The notes: generated by a model not told the origin, from the letters alone. Positions 19,997 to 29,359 are shown, counted from the first letter of the stretch. The stretch: DNA of 64,000 nt from Candidatus Saccharicenans sp. (GCA_030017715.1 JASEIU010000002.1:48906-112905); one strand, 5' to 3'. Made by a program: numbers and translations.

Positions 19997-20594
19997 AATC
20001 TTCTTTTCGGCGGCCGGTGAAGGCGGCCGCCAGGGAGAACCGACAATCTTTATTCGCCTGGCCGGCTGCAATCTGCGCTGCTCTTTCTGCGACACCAAAT
20101 ATGCCTGGAAGGTCGGCCGGGAGATGACGATTGAAGAAATTTCGGCCCGGGCGGATAAGATAAAGAAAAAATTCCGGGTCGACTGGGTCTGTCTGACGGG
20201 CGGAGAACCGCTTCTTCAGGAACTAAAACCGCTGGCCCTGAAGCTCAGGCGTGCGGGTTTTAAGATTCAGGTTGAAACCAACGGAACCCGACCCCTGAAT
20301 ATTAAGCCCGACTGGTTGACGGTCTCACCCAAACCGCCGGATTACCGCCTGACCGCTGACTGCCGCCGGCTGGCCGACGAAGTAAAGCTGGTGGTCACCC
20401 GGAGACTCGGGCTCAGGGAAATAAGAAGGGTCAGGCAGGCTTTATCCGGGTCGGTAACGCTCTTTCTCCAGCCCCAGTCGGCTGCCTCCTGGAGTTATAA
20501 AAAAGCCTGGCAGCTTTATCTTCAGGCAGCGCGGGCCGGGCTCTGCGGTGTCAGATTATCCTGCCAGCTTCACAAGATTTACCGCATTAAATAA
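19965..20594 (+). CDS. queE: 7-carboxy-7-deazaguanine synthase
   Basis: QueE is the radical SAM enzyme that contracts 6-carboxytetrahydropterin to 7-carboxy-7-deazaguanine. The 209-residue product carries the cluster motif CNLRCSFCDT (residues 35-44), preceded by GEGGRQGEPTIFIRLAGC, and LTGGEPLLQ for SAM binding. It overlaps queD by 32 bp, so its start may be slightly downstream of the annotated ATG, though the SEIFFSAAGEG segment is needed. Length is normal for the compact form. Confidence 0.95.
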   Translation: MPQPPILKVSEIFFSAAGEGGRQGEPTIFIRLAGCNLRCSFCDTKYAWKVGREMTIEEISARADKIKKKFRVDWVCLTGGEPLLQELKPLALKLRRAGFKIQVETNGTRPLNIKPDWLTVSPKPPDYRLTADCRRLADEVKLVVTRRLGLREIRRVRQALSGSVTLFLQPQSAASWSYKKAWQLYLQAARAGLCGVRLSCQLHKIYRIK

Positions 20595-20878
20595 TTCTTT
20601 CTCTTCCATTTTGTATGGGCCGGCCGGCTCTGAAGAAGGCCGCCTCGCGGGCGAGGTTGTCAGGCCAGGTGGCCAGAATCGCTTCTTGCCCCGGGGAACC
20701 AGTCCCGTCGGTTCCTCCCGGCGGCAAGCAGGCGGTTCGCCTTCCGCTATGGGGCTCGGGCGAGAAGCAGACTCCTTAAGTCGGCGGCCCCCGGAAAATT
20801 CAGGCCGGCCGACCTCCAGTCGAAACGCACCCGCTCCGGAGCAATTTCTCCGGGCTTTTATGAGAGACAAGAAAATGG

Positions 20879-21940
20879 TCAGGCAGAGCGGCCCCCTGCT
20901 CTTTTCCGGAAAAGCTGATGGCCGTTGCGGGTGAGATAGACGCCGAGAAAAATTATCAGCGCCCCGGCAACCTGCAGCCAGCTCAGCCTGTCTCCTAAGA
21001 AGATCACCGCCGTCAGCACCCCGAAGACCGGCGTCAGATTGCTGTAAACACCGGTTCTGGCTCCGCCCACCCTCTCGACCGACCTGTACCAGACGATAAA
21101 CCCGAAAACCAGAGCCAGGGAGCCGGAATAGACCAGCCCCAGCCAGGCGCCGGTTGAGACCCGAGAAAATTCCGCCCGGGAAAATTCTTTCCAGGCAAAC
21201 GGCAGGTAGAAAGCCGTTCCGATGATATTGGTGAGTCCGGCCAGCTTGGTGGGCGAAATTCTTTTCAACACCGGCCGGGCAAAGATGGTGTAAAAAGCCC
21301 ACATAATGCCGGCCAGAAGAATCAGAAAGACACCGGAGACCTCGGCCGCTTTCAGGTTAAAACCGTTCGGCCGGCCGAGGATGATGGCGTAAAAACCGCC
21401 GACCGAAAGAAAGATCCCCAGCCAGCCGGTCCAGCGCAGCTTTTCTTCGGCCAGAATCATGCTCAGGACGGCGATAAAGATGGGCGTCATGGCATTGCCC
21501 ATCGAAACCAGCGAGGCCGAAGTTTTGCTCAGCCCGGTAATAAAAAACACCTGATACAGGGTGATGCCGGTGAGGGCTAAAAAGACCACCCGGGGCAGGT
21601 CCCGGCGGTGGACCGCAAAACCTTCCCGGCTTCTCCAGATGATGAGAGCATAGATCAGGGCCGAAAACAGAAACCGGGCCAGGTTGAAAGCGTGCGGTGA
21701 AAGTTCAGCAAAGGAAATTTTTATGACCGAAACATTGGCTCCCCAGACCATGGTCGTCAGGATCATCAGCAGGTCGGTCAGGCCAAAGGCCGGCGGTCGG
21801 TCGGCCGCGGCTGCGGTGGAGTTGTCGCACTTCCGGTGCGAGTTGGCCCGAGCCGCAACCGTTCCAGAATCGGCATTTTCAAGGTTCAAAGCCGAGCCGG
21901 GCTTTTTCCGGCTGTCTGTAATTGTATTCTCTCTGTTCAT
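20879..21940 (-). CDS. EamA/DMT-family transporter
   Basis: A 353-residue drug/metabolite-type permease with ten hydrophobic helices in two EamA repeats after a polar, low-complexity N-terminal extension of about 50 residues. Typical features include WGANVSVIKISF at the start of the first repeat, and GTAFYLPFAWKE and LTPVFGVLTAVIFLGDRLS in the second. The substrate cannot be predicted. It lies between queE and queF on the opposite strand of queE. A role in deazapurine transport is possible by position only. Confidence 0.85.
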   Translation of the reverse strand: MNRENTITDSRKKPGSALNLENADSGTVAARANSHRKCDNSTAAAADRPPAFGLTDLLMILTTMVWGANVSVIKISFAELSPHAFNLARFLFSALIYALIIWRSREGFAVHRRDLPRVVFLALTGITLYQVFFITGLSKTSASLVSMGNAMTPIFIAVLSMILAEEKLRWTGWLGIFLSVGGFYAIILGRPNGFNLKAAEVSGVFLILLAGIMWAFYTIFARPVLKRISPTKLAGLTNIIGTAFYLPFAWKEFSRAEFSRVSTGAWLGLVYSGSLALVFGFIVWYRSVERVGGARTGVYSNLTPVFGVLTAVIFLGDRLSWLQVAGALIIFLGVYLTRNGHQLFRKRAGGRSA

Positions 21941-21977
21941 GGTCTCTCTGATAGTTGACTGAAAGGCGGGTTTTACC

Positions 21978-22388
21978 TCACTCGCCCCGGGGGTAGCGGG
22001 CTTCGACCGTAGATTTCAGGCCTCCGCGGGGAGTGAATTCCCCCCTGACCAGGGCTTTCTTCGGCCGGCAGGCCTGGACCACATCTTCCAGAATTCTGTT
22101 GACCGCGTTTTCGTAAAAAATTCCCAGGTTGCGGTAGGCCAGGATGTACATCTTCAGCGATTTAAGCTCAATGACCTTTTTGTCCGGTATGTACCACAGG
22201 GTGATTTTGCCGTAGTCGGGAAGACCGGTCTTGGGGCAGACCGATGTATATTCGGGAATTTCGATGGTTATTTCGTAGTCGGGAAACTGATTGGGAAAAG
22301 TCTGAAGTTCCGGAAGTCGGGCTTTGAGTCCGGCCCGGGCTTCTTGTTCCCCGTACCCGAGTGTCTGAACCGACTTTTTGCCAGCCAT
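21978..22388 (-). CDS. queF: NADPH-dependent preQ0 reductase
   Basis: QueF reduces the nitrile preQ0 to preQ1. This is the short unimodular type (about 136 residues) with the catalytic Cys in TSVCPKTGLPDYG and the QueF signature ELKSLKMY (E-x-K-S-x-K). The downstream FTPRGG segment is also characteristic. ATG 22388 is chosen over 22400. With queCDE it covers 7,8-dihydroneopterin triphosphate to preQ1; folE and tgt are not in the window. Confidence 0.95.
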   Translation of the reverse strand: MAGKKSVQTLGYGEQEARAGLKARLPELQTFPNQFPDYEITIEIPEYTSVCPKTGLPDYGKITLWYIPDKKVIELKSLKMYILAYRNLGIFYENAVNRILEDVVQACRPKKALVRGEFTPRGGLKSTVEARYPRGE

Positions 22389-22400
22389 TTTGCCTCTCAC

Positions 22401-22649
22401 CCTCTATGGATATTTAGTTTCTTATGATAGCTAAATAATATCCACTTGTAAATTATAGCCAACAAAGTATCCGCCTTCACTAAGCAACTTATTATTAAAA
22501 TGATTTGCTCATATATAGGATTAATCACAAACAAATCCTTCAAAAAATAAGCTCATATTTAATGATTAGTTGAAATTAATTAATTTAATTATTATATTTC
22601 TGGTGAGCAATTTCAGACTATTAAACGTCCATAAGATCTGGAGAGAAAT
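22401..22649. other. AT-rich boundary upstream of restriction-modification genes
   Basis: A sharp drop in GC marks this 250-bp spacer, in contrast to the GC-rich que genes. It contains long AT runs with several possible -10 elements but no unambiguous promoter. It probably carries the promoter of the restriction gene pair and marks the edge of a transferred segment. Confidence 0.5.
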
Positions 22650-23282
22650 TTGACACATCCATTATATGAACTTTTTAAAGATGAAATTCTGGTAAAAAAG
22701 ATACAGGAGCGGCTTCCCTATCTTTTCCAGCTGGCAGAAATTGAAAGTTCAAGAGCTGGCAAGACAGGAATGGAAGCTGGCTCAGTCAGAGAAAAAATAA
22801 TTATCGCCCTCTTAATATACAAATTCGGTGAGGAAAACGTGGACACGAATCTGCCAATAACAAGCCCGGAAGCAGACGTGAGATTATTTAGCTTTCCCAT
22901 TTCAATTAAAACAATAACCGGGAACCAGTTTTCCGGAGTTAAACTGATCTGGACTGTTGATCCTCAAAAAGCACAAGAGTTTCAGCAAAATTATGAGCCG
23001 AGCTGTGATATGATACTGATACAGATTAATTGGCAAAATAAGGGAGGATTGTATTTCATTCCCCTTAATTGTCAGATAGAAATTTTTCAGAAACTCGGCA
23101 GAGAAAATTACATAAAATTACCAAAACCTGGAACCAATCCGCGTGGCGTTGAAATATCTCGTGGAGCTCTGATAAATCTAATAAATCACCCTATTTCTAA
23201 ATATATTCCTATAGAATGGCAAAGACAATCTATAAATATTAATCCATATAAAAGGTGGGTTGAGCTATGGAAAGAAGATTGA
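22650..23282 (+). CDS. ThaI-family type II restriction endonuclease
   Basis: A 210-residue protein that resembles the ThaI restriction-enzyme family, whose founding member cuts CGCG. Recognisable blocks are SSRAGKTGMEAGSVREKI (34-51), the candidate catalytic region PEADVRLFSFPISIKT (PD-(D/E)xK-like: E73, D75 and K86), and the C-terminal KLPKPGTNPRGVEIS. The start is TTG at 22650 with GGAGAG 5-10 bp upstream; no in-frame ATG is nearby. It overlaps the methyltransferase by 16 bp. The gene is clearly more AT-rich than the surrounding chromosome, consistent with horizontal transfer. Confidence 0.8.
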   Translation: MTHPLYELFKDEILVKKIQERLPYLFQLAEIESSRAGKTGMEAGSVREKIIIALLIYKFGEENVDTNLPITSPEADVRLFSFPISIKTITGNQFSGVKLIWTVDPQKAQEFQQNYEPSCDMILIQINWQNKGGLYFIPLNCQIEIFQKLGRENYIKLPKPGTNPRGVEISRGALINLINHPISKYIPIEWQRQSININPYKRWVELWKED

Positions 23283-24226
23283 AATTAAAAGAAGCAAGAA
23301 GAAAGACCGTAGGCACACAGACAAGCGCCTTTGGTTCTCCAGGGCGGATAAACCACGATTCAAGCAAATTCTACAGTGGCCGTCTATACGACGACATGCC
23401 CAGAGAAGAGCCTGTAGAATACCTGGAAAACCACTTAGGATCCTCTATAATTGATAGAATATATGCAAAGTCAAGTGAGAATATGGAAGAATTGCCAGAT
23501 AACAGTATTCATTTAATGGTTACTTCTCCGCCTTATAATGTGGGTAAAGAGTATGATCAAAATTTGACGCTTCAGGAATACAGAAATTTTTTGAAAAGGG
23601 TTTGGAAAGAAATTTTCAGAGTTCTTGTTCCAGGAGGCCGAGCTTGCATTAATATTGCCAATCTTGGGAGAAAACCTTATCTGCCCCTTCATACCTATAT
23701 TATCAAAGACATGATAGATTTGGGCTTTCTGATGAGGGGCGAGATAATATGGAATAAAGGGACAAGCGTCAGCCCTTCTACTGCCTGGGGAACATGGAAA
23801 TCAGCCAAGAATCCTATTCTCCGTGACATTCATGAATATATACTGGTCTTTTCCAAAAAGTCATTTACCAGGAAGCCTCATGCTAATAGGAAAAGCACTA
23901 TCTCCAAGGAGGAATTCTTAGAATTCACCAAAAGCGTTTGGAACTTCCCGGCAGAATCGGCTTCTAAAATCGGTCATCCGGCACCATTTCCGGTTGAACT
24001 ACCTTACAGGTTGATTCAGTTATATACCTTTGAAGGCGAAGTTGTCCTCGACCCTTTTATCGGAAGCGGACAGACCGCCATTGCCTCCCTGAAAACAAAA
24101 CGCCATTATGTTGGCTATGAAATAAATAAAGACTATGCTCTGCTGGCCGAAAGAAGAATAAAAGAGTTTGCGGAATTAAATTCATCCGGGAGACTAATTG
24201 ATCTGGATAGACGGATCATGGAATAA
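23267..24226 (+). CDS. Type II DNA methyltransferase (N4-C/N6-A, beta class)
   Basis: A 319-residue amino-methyltransferase. The catalytic motif TSPPYNVG lies at about residues 84-91 and the SAM-binding motif DPFIGSGQTA near 260, an order (IV before I) that defines the beta class; SPPY is the form common in N4-cytosine enzymes. It should protect the site cut by the adjoining endonuclease. The gene starts inside the end of the endonuclease gene, so expression of the two is coupled with the endonuclease first, the opposite of the usual protective order. Confidence 0.88.
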   Translation: MERRLKLKEARRKTVGTQTSAFGSPGRINHDSSKFYSGRLYDDMPREEPVEYLENHLGSSIIDRIYAKSSENMEELPDNSIHLMVTSPPYNVGKEYDQNLTLQEYRNFLKRVWKEIFRVLVPGGRACINIANLGRKPYLPLHTYIIKDMIDLGFLMRGEIIWNKGTSVSPSTAWGTWKSAKNPILRDIHEYILVFSKKSFTRKPHANRKSTISKEEFLEFTKSVWNFPAESASKIGHPAPFPVELPYRLIQLYTFEGEVVLDPFIGSGQTAIASLKTKRHYVGYEINKDYALLAERRIKEFAELNSSGRLIDLDRRIME

Positions 24227-24296
24227 TCGTTCCTGAACCTTGCCTGATTAATTTAATTCGCTTAGACTTACCAATATCAAATTCACAGGAGGCTTT

Positions 24297-24500
24297 ATGG
24301 ACGAATGCCGGGCTCAAAAGAATCTTAAAAGATGCAACTGTTCCTGGGAACCATGCGAGCGCAAGGGAATCTGCTGCGAATGTCTCGCCTACCACTGGAG
24401 CCACCGGGAGCTTCCGGCCTGCTTTTTTCCCGACAACATCGAAAAAACCTATGACCGCTCTCTGGAGAGATTCATAGAAATTTATAAGAATAAAAAATAA
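24297..24500 (+). CDS. Small cysteine-rich DUF6485-type protein
   Basis: A 67-residue protein with seven cysteines, six of them in NLKRCNCSWEPCERKGICCE and following residues, and a conserved-looking CLAYHWSHRELPACFFP segment. This matches my memory of the DUF6485 family of small metal-binding-like proteins in anaerobes. AGGAGG lies 5 bp before the ATG, one of the best ribosome-binding sites here. Function unknown. An overlapping frame on the opposite strand (24216-24566) is rejected. Confidence 0.8.
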   Translation: MDECRAQKNLKRCNCSWEPCERKGICCECLAYHWSHRELPACFFPDNIEKTYDRSLERFIEIYKNKK

Positions 24501-24785
24501 ACACCTCCCGGAAAAAAGGCGGATTTCTGGAGAGTCCTGAGGCCATTGAGCGGGAGCCCGTCTCAAAAAGCAAAGCCGCGCTTGTTTCGACTATAAGCTT
24601 CTGGGCCCTTCCCGTCCTCATTTTTCAAAGCTCGAGGGCTTACTTTGGCCTATTTTATTTAAGGAAGCTAATTTCCGGCCCGGGGCGGATCATCCGGCGC
24701 CTTCTTATCAATCAGGCCGGCTCCTGCCGGACCGCCTCTCCGGCTGAAGCCAGGGCCGACCGGAAATCGGCTTAATACCGGCGAC
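24501..24785. other. Intergenic, nothing recognised
   Basis: Between the Cys-rich gene and the convergent lipoprotein-like gene. No hairpin with T-run, repeat copy or start signal stands out. Confidence 0.4.
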
Positions 24786-25232
24786 TCAGGAGGTGTGGTC
24801 GTGAATTATTCTCCAGCCTTCTGGAAACCGTTTCAGAATCAGGCTGAACACCCCGCCCTTTTTCTCGCCCTGTATGTCCACGCTCCATCTGCCCAGAACA
24901 AGTGCATACCCGCGGCCGAGAACTTTCACCTCCAGGTCGGAGAAATCAAGCCGACCCATCCGCTCGCCGGAATAACTTTTGCTGTACCGGTCGAGCAGGG
25001 TCTGCCAGCCCCGGATTCTATTCGCACCCGACTGAAAAGTCAGCTCTTCCGATTTCCAGTAATAGGCCATGTAACCTTCAAGGTCCCCCCGGTTCCAGGC
25101 TTCCCTCTGGAGCTCCAGCACCCGCACGATTTCGGCCGCGGCTTCAGGTGGCTTCCCGGAGCAGCCCGGGCAATTTAAAAAAAGAATTGAAAGGAAAACT
25201 GAAACGGCAAATATAAAATATTTTCTTTTCAT
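24786..25232 (-). CDS. Exported DUF4440/SnoaL-like protein
   Basis: About 148 residues. The N-terminus is a signal peptide or lipoprotein signal (KRKYFIFAVSVFLSILFLNC), with cysteines at the end of the hydrophobic core, though neither is a perfect lipobox. The mature part is a cone-shaped NTF2-like/DUF4440 domain: REAWNRGDLEGYMAYYW near the start and FSLILKRFPEGWRIIHDHTS at the end. ATG 25232 is chosen because it gives a proper signal peptide; a longer frame begins at 25364. Such domains bind small ligands or are enzymes; no catalytic residues can be assigned. Confidence 0.8.
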   Translation of the reverse strand: MKRKYFIFAVSVFLSILFLNCPGCSGKPPEAAAEIVRVLELQREAWNRGDLEGYMAYYWKSEELTFQSGANRIRGWQTLLDRYSKSYSGERMGRLDFSDLEVKVLGRGYALVLGRWSVDIQGEKKGGVFSLILKRFPEGWRIIHDHTS

Positions 25233-25614
25233 CAGTTGCCTCCCTTCCGGCCGGCCTGTCTTTTTCCGAATCTTCAAAGCTCCATCTGCCCCGGCCTGAT
25301 TTCTCACCGGGCTCTGCCACGCCTTTTTTTTGACCCTTCCGATTATATTCAGCGCCGCCCTCAAAGTCCAAAAGTCCCCCCAACCTCCGCCAGCATTAGA
25401 GCCGGCGACACCAGCCCGTCATCATTTAACCTTTCTTTATTTCCTGGCCAAACGCCTGTAATTGGCCGGTTTCCCCACGAACATTTTGCCCCGCCCCGCT
25501 GAAATAAATGATTTCAAGGGCCTGAGTTTAGAGCCCCAATCTTCCGGTCCCGGAATTCCTCATTCCAGATAATAAGAATATCTTTCCTGCAGCCGCCTCT
25601 GTTTCCGCAACCGG
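25233..25614. other. Intergenic before repeat cluster
   Basis: Upstream of the exported SnoaL-like gene. It should contain that gene's promoter, but no clear element was found. No coding potential recognised. Confidence 0.4.
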
Positions 25615-26400
25615 TGCCATTGAGGAGAGGAGGCGGGCCGTGACAGGACCCTCCCTATTACAGGAGCCAATAAAGAAGCGGCAAGGAATGGATTTCAGAA
25701 GGCTGGCGTGACCTGTCTCCCGTCGCCCGAAGCCACGATAGATCCGGTGAGCAACAACGGCAGCAGGCGGGCCGTGACAGGCTGGCGTGACCTGACAGCC
25801 ACACCATACAATTTCAGCCACCAATGAATCGGCAAGGATGCGATGTCTGGAGCAAGGCACAGCCAGGCAGGACGTTCTTTCCAATCCGTGCCAATAAAGA
25901 ACCGGTGAAGAAAAGTTTTAATAGGGTGGCACGGCCTGTCTCCGAACCGCCCGCAGCGGAAGGGGTTCCCCACGGGGGGATGGGTGGAGCGAGGACGGGA
26001 GGAGGCGGGCCGTGACAGGACCCTCCCTATTACAGGAGCCAATAAAAAAGCGGCAAGGAATGGATTTCAGAAGGCTGGCGCGACCCGACAGCCACACCAT
26101 ACAATTTCAGCCACCAATGAATCGGCAAGGATGCGATGTCTGGAGCGAGGCACAGCCAGGCAGGACGTTCTTTCCAATCCGTGCCAATAAAGAACCGGTG
26201 AAGAAAAGTTTTAATAGGGTGGCACGGCCTGTCTCCGAACCGCCCGCAGCGGAAGGGGCTCCCCACGGGGGGATGGGTGGAGCGAGGACGGGAGGAGGCG
26301 AACCGTGACAGGACCCTCCCAAATACAGGAGCCAATAAAGAAGCGGCAAGGAATGGATTTCAAGAGGGTAGCGCGACCTGACAGGACCCTCATGCCAATA
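25615..26400. repeat. Repeat cluster with two tandem near-identical units
   Basis: A partial unit (about 25625-25795) is followed by two almost identical units with a period of about 292 bp (the CAATTTCAGCCACCAATGAA box recurs at about 25809 and 26102). Each unit contains CCAATAAAGAACCGG, GGCACGGCCTGTCTCCGAAC, GCCCGCAGCGGAAGGGG, GGATGGGTGGAGCGAGG and CCGTGACAGGACCCTCC, the same core as at 0.9 and 32.4 kb. The near identity suggests recent duplication or gene conversion. Open frames on both strands run through all copies and are artefacts of the repeat. Confidence 0.85.
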
Positions 26401-26559
26401 TCGTGCATCACCAGGGCGAAGAGCCTTAAAAATTTGGCCGCTCATTTGACACTGCGGCGCCGTTCACTTAATATGCCCTTCTGCCCGCTGAAATGAGCGC
26501 ATCCTGTTGTTTTTTGTTCATAAAACCGCGGGCTTAAAAGATGCTGCCGGAGACCTCTG

Positions 26560-26952
26560 ATGTCAGAAAAAAGATTTGTGACGGCCATTAATTGCATGGA
26601 CGGGCGGGTCCAGGACTGCGTCAGCCGCTGGCTGAAAAATCTTTATCGGGCCGATTATGTGGACGTCATCACCGCTCCCGGCCCGGTTCGAATTCTGGCT
26701 TCGGGTGAGCCGGAATTCATGCTGGCTTCGATTCAAAGCTGCCTGACCACCTCGGTCGAAAAACACCGATCGCCGGCTGTGGCCGTCGTTGCCCATCACG
26801 ACTGCGCCGGAAATCCTTTGCCACGCGAACAACAGTTTGAGCAGTTGCTTCAGGCCGGCCAGAAACTCCGGCTGTTATTCCCCGACCTGGACATCAGGCT
26901 GTTATGGGTGGACGAAAACTGGCAGGTTCAAGAAATAAAAACTCAAGCCTGA
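26560..26952 (+). CDS. Beta-carbonic-anhydrase-like protein, short
   Basis: A 130-residue protein with the two halves of a beta-carbonic anhydrase zinc site: the N-terminal INCMDGRVQ (Cys-x-Asp-x-Arg dyad) and AHHDCAGNP (His-x-x-Cys). It is about 60% of the length of classical beta-CAs and belongs to a short relative in which anhydrase activity has not been shown to my knowledge. Cytoplasmic, monocistronic, directly after the repeat cluster. Function is inferred only from the metal-site pattern. Confidence 0.75.
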   Translation: MSEKRFVTAINCMDGRVQDCVSRWLKNLYRADYVDVITAPGPVRILASGEPEFMLASIQSCLTTSVEKHRSPAVAVVAHHDCAGNPLPREQQFEQLLQAGQKLRLLFPDLDIRLLWVDENWQVQEIKTQA

Positions 26953-27242
26953 AAGGTTCGCCAGGCCGCAGAACCGACCAGGTTTACGGCCGGAAATTCT
27001 CTGGCCCGGGAAAAAGAGCCCTGCCCCATGTTTCCCCGAAAATGAATTTCCGCCGGAAGATTCCTTCTGATATACTCTATTCGGGTGAGAAAAAGCTTGT
27101 TTATAGGTTCGCCGGAACGCTGACTGACCGGCCGGCCGCAGCCGGCAAGGAACACAAGTTTAACCTGTCCGGTCTTGCGGTGATCAAAAGAGTTATCGGC
27201 AGCAACTTTAATAGAAAATAAGTCAGATTGAAAGGTGACCGG

Positions 27243-28238
27243 ATGAAAGAGCCAGAGCGGGGAAAAGCGAAAGGCAAAGAATCCAGACAAGAAATCGGGC
27301 CTGAGACCGAGAAAAAATTCCCCCATCTCTACGGACCGGTGCCTTCCCGGCGCCTCGGCTATTCGCTCGGGGTGGACCTGCTGCCCTTTAAGACCTGCAG
27401 CCTGAGCTGCGCTTACTGCCAGCTCGGACGCACCATGAAAACCACCGTCAGGCGCGGCCGGTTTTTTTCGGAGAAACAGGTCCTCAAGGAAATCGAGGAA
27501 TTCCTGAAAGCCGGGCCCCGGGTTGACGTCATCACTTTTTCCGGCTCCGGCGAGCCCAGCCTCAACCGGAGTCTCGGACGCCTGATCAGAAAAATTAAAA
27601 AAATGACCGACCTGCCGGTGGCTGTCCTGACCAACAGCACCCTGCTGTCGCGACCCGGAGTCCGACAGGAACTGTCGGCGGCCGACATCGTCGTTCCTTC
27701 ACTGGACGCCGCCACCCAGACGGTGTTTAAGAAAATCAACCGGCCGCATCCCTCGCTCCGGGCCGACAAAATCATCGACGGGCTCATCAGATTCCGCCGG
27801 CAGTTCAAAGGTCGGCTCTGGCTGGAAATCCTTCTGGTCAGGGGAATAAACGACTCTCCGGCCCACCTGAAAAAACTGAAAGCGGCTGTGGAAAAAATAA
27901 ATCCTGACCGCATTCATCTGAACACGGTCGTCCGACCGCCGGCCGAAAATCGGGCTCGACCGCTGTCTCCGGAAGAATTGAGCCGGATTAAAGAATTCTT
28001 CGGGGACAGGGCCGAAGTCGTAGCCGGCTTCCGAAAAAAAGAGCAGGACAGGGCACCCCGGGACATAGCTCAGGCGATTCTGGCCATCGTCCGCCGCCGC
28101 CCGGTGAGCCTGGAAGACCTGGAACATTCGCTGGGACTGACCCGGGAAGAACTGAGCCTTAATCTCCAGCGGTTGCTGGAACAAAAGAAGGTCAAGATGG
28201 TCAGGCATCTCGACTGCGACTACTTCGAACCGGCCTGA
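27243..28238 (+). CDS. Radical SAM protein with C-terminal winged-helix-like region
   Basis: A 331-residue radical SAM enzyme of the COG0731 type. The cluster motif CSLSCAYCQLG (within residues 45-60) follows the characteristic GPVPSRRLGYSLGVD. FSGSGEPSLN is the SAM-binding glycine motif, and LLVRGIND lies in the barrel. The last 65 residues (ILAIVRRRPVSLEDLEHSLG onward) look like a winged helix that could bind nucleic acid or protein. ATG 27243 is preferred because AAAGGTGA lies just upstream; an earlier ATG at 27228 has none. The COG includes the tRNA wybutosine-type and uncharacterised proteins, so the substrate is unknown. Confidence 0.85.
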   Translation: MKEPERGKAKGKESRQEIGPETEKKFPHLYGPVPSRRLGYSLGVDLLPFKTCSLSCAYCQLGRTMKTTVRRGRFFSEKQVLKEIEEFLKAGPRVDVITFSGSGEPSLNRSLGRLIRKIKKMTDLPVAVLTNSTLLSRPGVRQELSAADIVVPSLDAATQTVFKKINRPHPSLRADKIIDGLIRFRRQFKGRLWLEILLVRGINDSPAHLKKLKAAVEKINPDRIHLNTVVRPPAENRARPLSPEELSRIKEFFGDRAEVVAGFRKKEQDRAPRDIAQAILAIVRRRPVSLEDLEHSLGLTREELSLNLQRLLEQKKVKMVRHLDCDYFEPA

Positions 28239-28320
28239 AACCGGCTCATTTGGGGCCTCTTTCAGCCGGCCATCCGCCCCGGTTTTTATGGTCTTATCCC
28301 GGAAGAAATCGGCGAGTCGC

Positions 28321-28343
28321 AACCCGGGCTTATAGCCCGGGTT
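28321..28343. terminator. Strong hairpin downstream of the radical SAM gene
   Basis: AACCCGGGC-TTATA-GCCCGGGTT is a perfect 9-bp stem with a 5-base loop, 83 bp after the stop. Only three T follow, so it is terminator-like but lacks a proper U-tract. Confidence 0.45.
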
Positions 28344-28537
28344 TATCGGGCCGTCGACAATCCCGGCTCGAATCCGGCCTTTTTGGCTCAGAATCCAGGG
28401 CGCCGGCCCGGCTATGAAGCCCCCCTCCCCTGCCCCTCCTCCCCGGGCCAAAATTTTTATGATAAAAAGTTTGAAATTGACAATTGACTTTTTATAAAAT
28501 GAATTTGTTCAGCAAAATCCAACTAAGGAGCATGCCT

Positions 28538-28942
28538 ATGACTTTGCTTAAGGCCATTGAAGGAATTGGGGACGTTTTTATGGATAAGCTGAAAGAAGCC
28601 GGAGTGTATAACGTAAAGCAACTGCTCAGGGCGGGAGCCACGCCGGCCGGCCGGAAAGAGCTGGCCGAAAAAACCGGTCTCAGCGAAGCCCAGATTCTGA
28701 AGTGGGTTAACCGGGCTGACCTGATGCGCATCCGGGGCATCGGGGAAGAATACAGCGACCTGCTGGAAATGGCCGGAGTGGACACCGTGGTCGAACTGGC
28801 CCAGAGAAACGCCCAGAATCTGCAGCAGAAATTGCTGGAAATAAATGCCGAGAAAAAGCTGGTGCGTCGCGTGCCGGCCCTGAAAATGGTCCGTTACTGG
28901 ATAGAAAGAGCCAAGAAGCTGCCGCGGATAGTTACCTACTGA
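28538..28942 (+). CDS. DUF4332/helix-hairpin-helix protein
   Basis: A 134-residue protein with two helix-hairpin-helix-like segments: IEGIGDVFMDKLKEAGV near the start and LMRIRGIGEEYSDLLEMAGV in the middle. This is the DUF4332 arrangement. Such tandem HhH proteins are thought to bind DNA or act as scaffolds. ATG 28538 is chosen: AAGGAG is 7 bp upstream, while the ATG at 28532 is too close. Highly charged, no cysteines, monocistronic. Function unknown. Confidence 0.8.
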   Translation: MTLLKAIEGIGDVFMDKLKEAGVYNVKQLLRAGATPAGRKELAEKTGLSEAQILKWVNRADLMRIRGIGEEYSDLLEMAGVDTVVELAQRNAQNLQQKLLEINAEKKLVRRVPALKMVRYWIERAKKLPRIVTY

Positions 28943-29359
28943 GCTCCGGGCGCCGGGCCGCCAGCTGAGATTGTCCGGCCTGTCCGGTCGGGATTGCCAA
29001 TTTATCTCAGGCTGTAAGGTCAGGACGCTTTTTACCGGAAGTCAGACCGGAAGCTTTGACCACCTGATTATCTAAACCGAACCGCGGAACTGTCGGCCGC
29101 GGTATAAAGAATTTTCCTCTCTCCAGGCAAAGCAAGATTTTAGCGGAAGCGGATTCTTTGGCGGCAGGAATTGTCTTTAAATATCTAAAATCCGGGCCGG
29201 ATGGCAGACCTCCAGACCCGGAGGGAACAGCCTGATATATGAACAATCATTCATATATTCGAAAGACCGTAATTTCCGAAACTGCCTGCTTTCTTAAAAT
29301 CCGCTCAGCCGTTTCAGAAAGCCGGCCGAAGAAACGAGGCTTACTTCAGGGTCCGGACC
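28943..29359. other. Intergenic with AT-rich inverted repeat
   Basis: About 415 bp between convergent genes. The only structured element is ATATATGAA-N6-TTCATATAT (about 29235-29258), a perfect 9-bp inverted repeat that could be a protein-binding site or weak hairpin. A 79-codon minus-strand frame is not supported. Confidence 0.45.

Noticed and set aside
25695..26335. Several overlapping open frames of 60-115 codons on both strands
   Set aside because: All lie in the tandem repeat units, differ only as the repeat differs, and show no start signal or known domain.
26904..27221. 105-codon plus-strand frame after the carbonic-anhydrase-like gene
   Set aside because: Begins inside the preceding gene in another frame, basic unstructured composition, no ribosome-binding site.
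28321..28380. tRNA-like CGGCTCGAATCCGG string
   Set aside because: Resembles a T-loop but there is no acceptor stem, D-arm or anticodon arm at the right distances; the nearby strong hairpin explains the structure.
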